DNA of 45,075 nt from positions 52,157 through 97,231 of the forward strand of contig NZ_VLJN01000001.1 of assembly GCF_007829435.1 (NCBI RefSeq), given 5' to 3'. The stretch comes from Cupriavidus gilardii J11. Lineage in GTDB: Bacteria; Pseudomonadota; Gammaproteobacteria; Burkholderiales; Burkholderiaceae. Below are positions 39,342-45,075 of the stretch, piece by piece. Under the pieces are notes generated by a model. It had not been told where the DNA came from. It did not search any database and worked only from the letters and a program-made list of their open reading frames with translations. Position 1 is the first letter of the stretch; each line of letters opens with the position of its first letter. The position numbers and the translations under genes were made by a program.

Positions 39342-40303
39342 GCCGCATCACCCGACATCGCGGCACTACCGCCGTTGCAGGCACGTGCACGGCTTCCGAG
39401 CCGGCACTGATCGTCGCCGCCCACGGCCGCCACTATGTGGTCGAGCTGCAGGACGAGGCGCGCAGCCGGCTGCATGCCTTCCCGCGCGGCAAGAAGAGCG
39501 ATTGCGCGGTGGGCGACCACGTGATGGTCGAGCGCGCCGCCGCGGACCAATGCGTGATCGTAGAGGTCCGCCCGCGCCGCAACCTGCTGCACCGCTCCGA
39601 CCAGTTCAAGTCCAAGCTGCTCGCGGCCAATATCGACCAGGTGGCCATCGTGCTGGCGACCGAGCCCGGCTTTTCCGAGGACCTGCTGGGGCGCGCGCTG
39701 GTATCCGCGGAAGCGCTGGCACTGCGGCCGCTGATCGTGCTGAACAAGATCGACCTCACCGAACGGCTGGACGAGGCGCGCAAGCGGCTGGCGCTGTACC
39801 GAGAGCTGGGCTATGCGATGGTCGAACTGTCCGTGCATGCGGCCCCGGACGATGCGCTGGCGCAGCTCAAACCCCGCATGGCGGGCGCGGCGACCATCCT
39901 GATCGGGCAGTCGGGCATGGGCAAGTCATCGCTGCTGAACCTGCTGATCCCCGGCGTCGATGCGCAGACGCGCGAAATTTCGGCCAAGCTCGATTCCGGC
40001 AAGCACACCACCACGTTCACGCGGCTCTACCATCTGCCTGAAGACTGGGGCGCGGGCGGCTGCCTGATCGATTCGCCGGGGTTCCAGGAGTTCGGGCTGC
40101 ACCATCTGTCCGAAGGCATGCTGGAGCGGGCGTTTCCGGAATTCCGGCCACGGCTCACCCAATGCCGCTTCTATAACTGCCACCACACGAACGAACCGGG
40201 CTGCGGCGTGCTGGCCGCCATCGAGGCCGGCGAGATCGCGCCGCGCCGGCACCAGCTCTACGCGCAGTTGTTGCACGAGTCGCGGCAGCAGAAGCCCTGG
40301 TAG
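39338..40303 (+). CDS. rsgA: Ribosome small-subunit-dependent GTPase A
   Basis: A late 30S assembly GTPase of 321 residues. An N-terminal OB fold (to about residue 85) leads into a circularly permuted GTPase: the G4 motif LNKIDL (near 133) comes before the P-loop [12 protein letters not shown] (near 190) and the G3 motif DSPGFQEFG. The C-terminal zinc finger reads [14 protein letters not shown]. The start overlaps the M48 stop by 4 bases, so translation is coupled to that protease, a placement without obvious functional meaning. Confidence 0.95.
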   Translation: MSRITRHRGTTAVAGTCTASEPALIVAAHGRHYVVELQDEARSRLHAFPRGKKSDCAVGDHVMVERAAADQCVIVEVRPRRNLLHRSDQFKSKLLAANIDQVAIVLATEPGFSEDLLGRALVSAEALALRPLIVLNKIDLTERLDEARKRLALYRELGYAMVELSVHAAPDDALAQLKPRMAGAATILIGQSGMGKSSLLNLLIPGVDAQTREISAKLDSGKHTTTFTRLYHLPEDWGAGGCLIDSPGFQEFGLHHLSEGMLERAFPEFRPRLTQCRFYNCHHTNEPGCGVLAAIEAGEIAPRRHQLYAQLLHESRQQKPW

Positions 40304-40346
40304 AGCTCGGCTTTGCGGCAGTGAGTGATGGCTGCCGGTATGCTGT

Positions 40347-40375
40347 GACTGCCCTCCCTAACCCCTCACCCCACC
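40347..40375. repeat. Decayed REP-like repeat overlapping a 3' coding end
   Basis: GACTGCCCTCCCTAACCCC followed by TCACCCCACC keeps one outer end and a degenerate core. It runs into the last codons of the minus-strand gene at 40366, whose stop codon lies in it. Confidence 0.5.
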
Positions 40376-41358
40376 CAAACCGCCAGCGACAACATCGCCA
40401 GCAGCAGCATCCACAACACCACGGCGCGCCACACCAGCCCCACGGCTGACTGCAGCGCGCGTACGCCGGGATCGGTGCCGAATTCCGGCGCGACGGGCTC
40501 CGGGATGCCATCGGGGTCCATGCCCGGCGCATAATCGAACGCCGCGCCGGTGGCCGGACTGGCCAGCACCACGCTGGTGTCGTCTTCCGGCAGCGGCACC
40601 CCAAGCCGCACGCCGAGTGCGCCGCCGCCGCTGGCGAGCAGGATGCCGTTGGTCTCGTCGCCCCATTTGCGCGCGTGATTGCGCCAGGCATAAACCGCAT
40701 CCTCGAAGTTTCCCACGATGGCGAAGCCTATGGCCGTCAGGCGCGACGGAATCCAGTCCATTACGAAGAAGGCGCGTGCGGCGAAGCGACCGAACGCGAG
40801 GCTGCGCTCGGCCGACGGCTTGTTCCATTGCCGCGACAGGTACTCGGCCACCCGGTACAGCACCACCCCTGCCGGGCCGAGCGGCACCAGGAACCAGAAG
40901 AACACGCCGAACACATGCCGGTGCACGGCGACGATGGCCGCTTCCAGCGTGTGGCGCACGATCTCGCTGATCGGCATGTCGACGGTGTCCAGGCCCGTCC
41001 ACTCGTGCAGCAACGTGCGCGCCGTGGCGGGATCGTCGCGATTCAGCGCTTCGTGGATGTCGGTGAAATAGTGGCTGAACTGCCGGAAGCCGAGCGTCAG
41101 GTACAGCAGCAGCACGTTCCAGGCAAGCGTCAGCGCGACGCTGATCGACGCCAGCAGATAGTGCACCACCAGCGCCGCGACGGTGAGCGGCAGCGTGACC
41201 GTCGCCCATGCCAGCGCCGCGTCGCGCATGCGGCCGGTGTCGAATGCGCGCTCCGCGCGGGCAGCGAGGCCGCGCACGATCTCGTAGATCGGGTTGTTAC
41301 GGCCCAGGGCGCGGAACTGCTCGGCGATCAGCGCGAGTAGGACGGAAACGAAGGTCAT
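40366..41358 (-). CDS. CobD/CbiB family-like integral membrane protein
   Basis: A 330-residue membrane protein with about five to seven helices. The N-terminus (MTFVSVLLALIAEQFRAL) and stretches such as LGFRQFSHYFTDIHEALN and AAIVAVHRHVFGVFFWFLVP fit the group of CobD/CbiB- and AmpE-like proteins of betaproteobacteria. CbiB itself adds aminopropanol in cobalamin synthesis, but no other B12 genes are here, so that role is doubtful; an AmpE-like regulatory role is equally possible. ATG 41358 precedes the first helix. Two GC-rich hairpins lie between it and the upstream pirin gene. Confidence 0.7.
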   Translation of the reverse strand: MTFVSVLLALIAEQFRALGRNNPIYEIVRGLAARAERAFDTGRMRDAALAWATVTLPLTVAALVVHYLLASISVALTLAWNVLLLYLTLGFRQFSHYFTDIHEALNRDDPATARTLLHEWTGLDTVDMPISEIVRHTLEAAIVAVHRHVFGVFFWFLVPLGPAGVVLYRVAEYLSRQWNKPSAERSLAFGRFAARAFFVMDWIPSRLTAIGFAIVGNFEDAVYAWRNHARKWGDETNGILLASGGGALGVRLGVPLPEDDTSVVLASPATGAAFDYAPGMDPDGIPEPVAPEFGTDPGVRALQSAVGLVWRAVVLWMLLLAMLSLAVWVG

Positions 41359-41384
41359 CTCGGGTTGGAGTGGGCGATGGCCAT

Positions 41385-41413
41385 GGCGCCCGGCCAAGTG
41401 CCGGCCGGGCGCC
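41385..41413. other. Perfect 11-bp hairpin before the CobD-like gene
   Basis: GGCGCCCGGCC, loop AAGTGCC, GGCCGGGCGCC, 26 bases upstream of the start codon (on the minus strand). Without a U-run it may be a transcript-stabilising or leader structure. Confidence 0.45.
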
Positions 41414-41458
41414 GCAACATAGCGAGAAGATAGCACAGCGCCCAACGTCAACACCCCG

Positions 41459-41478
41459 CCACGGGCATGCGCCCGTGG
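41459..41478 (-). terminator. Hairpin after the pirin gene
   Basis: CCACGGGC-ATGC-GCCCGTGG, an 8-bp stem 9 bases past the pirin stop. The bases that follow on the minus strand are CGGGGTGTTG, so the U-run is poor. Confidence 0.4.
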
Positions 41479-41487
41479 CCCGGTACA

Positions 41488-42186
41488 TCAGGGCATATCG
41501 AACACCAGCACCTCGGCGCCATTGCCCGCCGACAGCGACACGGCATCGACGTCCGTGAGCTTGGCCGCGTCGCCCGCCGCCAGAGCCTGGCCGTTGACGG
41601 CGACGGTGCCGCGGGCCACATGCACGTACGCCCGGCGCCCCGGACGAAGCGACAGCTCGGCGGACTCGTCGCCATCGAACAGACCGGCGTAGAGACGCAC
41701 GTCCTGGTGAATGCGAACCGAACCATCGGCGCCATCCGGGCTGCCGACCAGACGCAGCCGGCCGCGCTTGTCCGCGGCGTCGAAGTGCTTCTCCTCATAG
41801 CCGGGGTCGATGCCGACCTGATCCGGCACGATCCAGATCTGCAGGAAGTGCGTGGTCTGGTCGGCGGCGTGGTTGTACTCCGAGTGGCGCACGCCGGTGC
41901 CCGCGCTCATGCGCTGCACGTCGCCGGGCCGGATCACGCTGCCATTGCCCATGCTGTCCTTGTGGGCCAGCTCGCCGTCCAGAACATAGCTGATGATCTC
42001 CATGTCGCGATGGCCATGGGTGCCGAATCCCATGCCCGGCGCGACGCGGTCTTCGTTGATCACCCGCAGCGGGCCGAATTGCATGTGGCGCGGATCGTAG
42101 TAATCGGCGAAGGAGAAGCTGTGATAGGACTTCAGCCAGCCGTGATCGGCGTATCCACGTTCTGCGGAGCTTCGGATTTCAATCAT
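41488..42186 (-). CDS. Pirin family protein (YhhW-type)
   Basis: A 232-residue bicupin of the pirin family, cytoplasmic. The N-terminal cupin carries the metal ligands in GTHGHRDMEIISYVLDGELAH (His pair and Glu, near residue 57) and GTGVRHSEYN (His and Glu, near 100). The C-terminal cupin starts near residue 135 and ends ADAVSLSAGNGAEVLVFDMP-like. E. coli YhhW of this size has quercetin 2,3-dioxygenase activity; the physiological substrate is unknown. It is divergent from a LysR regulator that probably controls it. Confidence 0.92.
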   Translation of the reverse strand: MIEIRSSAERGYADHGWLKSYHSFSFADYYDPRHMQFGPLRVINEDRVAPGMGFGTHGHRDMEIISYVLDGELAHKDSMGNGSVIRPGDVQRMSAGTGVRHSEYNHAADQTTHFLQIWIVPDQVGIDPGYEEKHFDAADKRGRLRLVGSPDGADGSVRIHQDVRLYAGLFDGDESAELSLRPGRRAYVHVARGTVAVNGQALAAGDAAKLTDVDAVSLSAGNGAEVLVFDMP

Positions 42187-42311
42187 TTTGATGTCCCTCC
42201 TTGGACCGGCGCCCGGCTCGCCTTTGGCGAAGGCACAGGCTTCAATGCGTTTCGATGCTATGCAGTTTAGGCCAGCTGGTTTATATTTGGCGGCACAGCT
42301 TGCAAGCAGTC

Positions 42312-42328
42312 ATTCAGAAATTCTGAAT
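42312..42328. promoter_or_regulatory. Palindromic operator touching the LysR start codon
   Basis: ATTCAGAAATTCTGAAT is a perfect palindrome (8-bp arms, central A) whose last base is next to ATG 42329. It includes TTCAGAAATTCTGAA, of the LysR T-N11-A form. It occupies the ribosome-binding position of the LysR gene, so occupancy would suit autorepression. The pirin gene starts 126 bases away in the other direction. Confidence 0.5.
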
Positions 42329-43252
42329 ATGCCACTCTCACTCGAATCCCTGGAAGTGCTCGATGCGATCGAGCGCAAGGGCAGCTTCGCCGCTGCCGCG
42401 CACGAAATGGGCAAGGTACCCTCCGCGCTGACCTATGTCGTGCGCAGGCTGGAGGAAGACCTCGACGTGCTGCTGTTCGACCGGCGCCGCCATCGGGCCG
42501 AGCTGACGCCAGCCGGGCGCGCGCTGCTGGATGAGGGCCGGCATCTGCTGCATGCCGCCGACGATCTGGCCCGGCGTGTGAAGCGGCTGGCAACCGGGTG
42601 GGAGGCGAGCCTGACCATCGTGGTGGACGACCTGATCAATTTCCGCGCGCTGATGCCGGTGATCCAGGACTTCTACGCGGAGAACAGCGCGACACGGCTG
42701 CGCTTCTCGAAGGAAGTGCTGGGCGGCGCGTGGGATGCGCTGGTCAGCAACCGCGCGGACCTCGTGATCGGCGGCGCCTACGATGCGCCCAGCACGCAAG
42801 GCTTCCAGATCCGCACGCTCGGCGCGATGCCGTTCGTGTTCGCGGTGGCGGCGCACCACCCGCTGGCCACCGAGGAGGGGCCGCTGTCCCCCACGCAGAT
42901 CGCCAAGCACCGCATCGTCGCCGTCGGCGATACCTCACGCAATCTGCCGGCGCGCACCCACGGCGTGCTGGCCGGGCAGGACATGCTGGTGGTGCCCACC
43001 ATGCGCGACAAGCTCGATGCGCAGCTGCGCGGCCTGGGCTGCGGCTGGCTGCCGGCGCCGATGGCACAGCCACATATCGAGGCGGGCCTGCTGGTGGTGC
43101 GTGAAACCGCCGAGGTGCGCGCATCCGGATCGTTCCACTATGCGTGGCGTACCAATCATCGCGGCAAGGCGCTGCAATGGTGGACCGCCAAGCTCGAAAG
43201 CCCCCGGCTCGCGCAGGCGCTGCTGTCGCAGCAGCCCGGTGCGCCCGAATAA
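42329..43252 (+). CDS. LysR family transcriptional regulator
   Basis: A 307-residue LysR protein. The N-terminal winged helix (SLEVLDAIERKGSFAAAAHE, then GKVPSALTYVVRRLEEDLDV, to residue 65) is followed by a linker helix and a two-lobed effector domain. The HTH uses a SALTYVVRRLE recognition helix, a variant common in a pirin-linked group. ATG 42329 is chosen because MPLSLESLEVLDAIERKG is the standard start; the frame is open further upstream. It is divergent from the pirin gene, and gluQ starts 6 bases after its stop. Confidence 0.93.
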   Translation: MPLSLESLEVLDAIERKGSFAAAAHEMGKVPSALTYVVRRLEEDLDVLLFDRRRHRAELTPAGRALLDEGRHLLHAADDLARRVKRLATGWEASLTIVVDDLINFRALMPVIQDFYAENSATRLRFSKEVLGGAWDALVSNRADLVIGGAYDAPSTQGFQIRTLGAMPFVFAVAAHHPLATEEGPLSPTQIAKHRIVAVGDTSRNLPARTHGVLAGQDMLVVPTMRDKLDAQLRGLGCGWLPAPMAQPHIEAGLLVVRETAEVRASGSFHYAWRTNHRGKALQWWTAKLESPRLAQALLSQQPGAPE

Positions 43253-43258
43253 GGCGCA

Positions 43259-44167
43259 ATGACGGCAACGGCCCCGGCGCGGCGCGCCTATCGCGGTCGC
43301 TTCGCGCCCTCCCCCACCGGTCCCCTGCATCTCGGTTCGCTGGTCACCGCGCTGGCGAGCTGGCTGGATGCGCGTGCGCACGGCGGACAATGGCTGGTCC
43401 GCATCGAGGACATCGACTATCCGCGCTGCGTGCCGGGCGCCGACCAGCAGATACTCGACACGCTGGCGCGACTGGGCATGCATCCTGATGAACCGCCGGT
43501 GTGGCAGAGCCGGCGCGAAGCGCACTACGCCAGCGCGCTGCAACGGTTGGAAGCCGCCGGACTGGTTTATCCCTGCGGCTGCTCACGCAAGGAGATCGCG
43601 GATTCGCTGGCGCATGCACGGGAGCGTCACCAGACGCTGGCATATCCGGGCACCTGCCGGCATGGCCTGAACGGAAAGTTGCCGCGCGCCTGGCGCGTGC
43701 GCGTGCCGGACGGCGACGCGGCCATGCTTTGCTTCGACGACCGTTGGCAGCACCGCCAATGCCAGGACCTGGCCACCGAGTTGGGCGATTTCGTGTTGCG
43801 GCGGGCCGACGGGATGTGGGCGTATCAGCTCGCCGTCGTGGTCGACGATGGCCTGCAGGGCATCACCGACATCGTGCGGGGTGCGGATCTGCTCGACTCC
43901 ACGCCGCGGCAGATCCATCTGCAGCGCCTGCTTGGGCTGCCGACGCCGGCGTATCTGCATGTGCCGGTGGTATGCAACGAGGCGGGAGAGAAGCTGAGCA
44001 AGCAGACCGGCGCGCAGGCGATCGACACGCTTGCGCCGCTGGACGCGCTGCGTCAGGCGGGCGCCCATCTGGGCATCGACAGCGAGCGCGCCGATGTGGC
44101 CGGATGGCTAGCCGACGCGACCGCGCAGTGGGCGGCGCGCTGGCTGCGCCGGGGTCCGGGAAACTAG
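43259..44167 (+). CDS. gluQ: Glutamyl-Q tRNA(Asp) synthetase
   Basis: Attaches glutamate to queuosine 34 of tRNA(Asp), a modification enzyme derived from GluRS without the anticodon-binding domain; 302 residues. The class I motif is [15 protein letters not shown] (HIGH equivalent, near residue 15), the KMSKS equivalent is [11 protein letters not shown] (near 242), and [11 protein letters not shown] binds the glutamate. The zinc-site cysteines are in [10 protein letters not shown] and GTCRHG. It begins 6 bases after the LysR gene, probably co-transcribed, and is convergent with the helicase at the window end. Confidence 0.95.
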   Translation: MTATAPARRAYRGRFAPSPTGPLHLGSLVTALASWLDARAHGGQWLVRIEDIDYPRCVPGADQQILDTLARLGMHPDEPPVWQSRREAHYASALQRLEAAGLVYPCGCSRKEIADSLAHARERHQTLAYPGTCRHGLNGKLPRAWRVRVPDGDAAMLCFDDRWQHRQCQDLATELGDFVLRRADGMWAYQLAVVVDDGLQGITDIVRGADLLDSTPRQIHLQRLLGLPTPAYLHVPVVCNEAGEKLSKQTGAQAIDTLAPLDALRQAGAHLGIDSERADVAGWLADATAQWAARWLRRGPGN

Positions 44168-44231
44168 AGAAGGAAGGAACAGCGGGGACGCCGGTGCGCG
44201 GGGCAAGCCGTGCAAGCGCCCGCGCGCGATG

Positions 44232-45075
44232 TCACTGCTTGCGCGGCACGCCGCCCAGCAGCGCCGCGACCGGACGCTTCGGACGCGCGCGGGCCAGCGA
44301 GGCCTGGCGCGGATCGATGTCCGCCTCGTCCCGCGACGCGGCGGCATCGGGCCCCGGCTCGTACGGGCGCGAGAACAGCGGATCGTCCGATGGCCGGAAA
44401 GTGGCGCGGTTGCCGGTGGGCTCGAAGCGGCGCGGCCGATCCTCGCCTTCGGCGCGCGGGCGGCGCGAGTCGGTCCGCGAGCGGCGCCGATCGCCGTCGT
44501 CGCTGCGCGAGCGGGGGCCGGACGGGTCGAAGCCCTCCAGTTTCGCGCGGGGAATCGACCGCTTCAGCAGCTTCTCGATATCGGCCAGCAGGCGTTCGTC
44601 GCCCGGCACGAAGATCGACATCGCGTCGCCGCTTGCACCGGCGCGTCCGGTACGGCCGATGCGGTGCACGTAGTCTTCCGCATTGAACGGCAGGTCGAAA
44701 TTGATCACACATGGCATGTCGGCGATGTCCAGGCCGCGCGCCGCCACGTCGGTGGCCACCAGCGCATCGATGGTGCCCTGCTTGAAGCCTTCCAGCGTCT
44801 GCATCCGCTCGGTCTGGGTCTTGTCGCCGTGAATCGCGGCGGCGTTGATGCCCTCGCGCTCCAGATGGCGCGCCAGCCGCGAGCAGCCGATCTTGCTGTT
44901 GACGAACACGATGCACTGGCGCGACAGGCCCTGCTCCGCGCGCTGCTTCAGCAGGTGCACCACGGCTTCCTGCTTGTGGCCGTCCTCGACCGCGTAGACC
45001 GTCTGCCGCACGTTCTCGTTGGCCGAATTGCTGCGCGCGACCTCGATGGTCACCGGCTGCTGCAGATAGCTCGAC
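44232..45075 (-). CDS. DEAD-box RNA helicase, RhlE-like, C-terminal part (cut by window end)
   Basis: Only the last 280 residues are inside the window; the frame is open at the edge (SSYLQQPVTIEVARSNS). Helicase domain 2 is complete: QCIVFVNSKIGCSRLARHLE, AAAIHGDKTQTERM, LVATDVAARGLDIADM and HRIGRTGRAGASGDA. The tail of about 110 residues is Arg/Asp/Pro-rich with many RRR and SR pairs, fitting RNA binding. It is the second DEAD-box helicase in the window. The ATPase domain and start codon lie beyond the end. Confidence 0.92.
   Translation of the reverse strand, partial: SSYLQQPVTIEVARSNSANENVRQTVYAVEDGHKQEAVVHLLKQRAEQGLSRQCIVFVNSKIGCSRLARHLEREGINAAAIHGDKTQTERMQTLEGFKQGTIDALVATDVAARGLDIADMPCVINFDLPFNAEDYVHRIGRTGRAGASGDAMSIFVPGDERLLADIEKLLKRSIPRAKLEGFDPSGPRSRSDDGDRRRSRTDSRRPRAEGEDRPRRFEPTGNRATFRPSDDPLFSRPYEPGPDAAASRDEADIDPRQASLARARPKRPVAALLGGVPRKQ

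Noticed and set aside
42188-42328. Start of the LysR gene at the upstream ATG 42188
   Set aside because: The added residues are not LysR-like and would cover the divergent promoter region and palindrome.

Overview
The window is 45 kb of GC-rich, gene-dense chromosome from a betaproteobacterium, most likely Burkholderiaceae of the Cupriavidus/Ralstonia type. This rests on the protein families and on arrangements such as thyA-folA, darP divergent from pmbA, orn near rsgA, and parE-parC. No species marker such as rRNA is present, so the genus is an inference. I see no integrase, transposase, prophage or CRISPR array.

Layout. 1-3.4 kb (minus): a spermidine-synthase-like methyltransferase fold, a uracil/hypoxanthine-DNA glycosylase family protein and an ankyrin-repeat/coiled-coil protein. 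3.4-7.8 kb: htpG behind a good sigma-32 promoter, then a MocR-type regulator divergent from a LysE exporter with repeated ACTGTAY boxes between them. 7.9-13.4 kb (plus): an EamA exporter, a RidA-family protein, a PLP aminotransferase, a glutathione S-transferase and an L-lactate permease. 13.6-15.0 kb: a 474-residue orphan. 15.2-19.5 kb (minus): parE-parC. 19.8-23.2 kb: an MFS carrier, a 43-residue membrane peptide and the ABC-F protein Uup. 23.5-26.1 kb: a BenE-type carrier, the frameshifted remnant of a gtrA gene, tRNA-Arg(CCT), and a promoter-terminator pair that looks like an unannotated small RNA. 26.1-27.9 kb: an RhlE-type RNA helicase with a long structured leader. 28.1-31.9 kb: an ergothioneine-type egtD-egtB pair divergent from terC, which has a yybP-ykoY (Mn2+) riboswitch. 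32.1-36.2 kb: thyA-folA, pmbA, and darP-mog with a possibly leaderless darP. 36.3-40.3 kb: an AEC carrier, orn, an M48 protease and rsgA. 40.4-45.1 kb: a CobD/CbiB-like membrane protein, a pirin divergent from a LysR regulator, gluQ, and the C-terminal part of a second DEAD-box helicase cut by the window end.

A family of REP-like inverted repeats (core CCCCTCTCCCGC-loop-GCGGGAGAGGGG, ends ACTGCCCTC/GAGGGCAGT) occurs in about a dozen intergenic gaps. It is the most conspicuous structure not explained by the genes.

Most of the window is ordinary housekeeping and accessory metabolism. The items I rate highest are the repeat family, the two minus-strand small-RNA candidates, the helicase leader with its tiny threonine-rich upstream frame, and the EgtB homologue in which one expected iron-ligand histidine is tyrosine.
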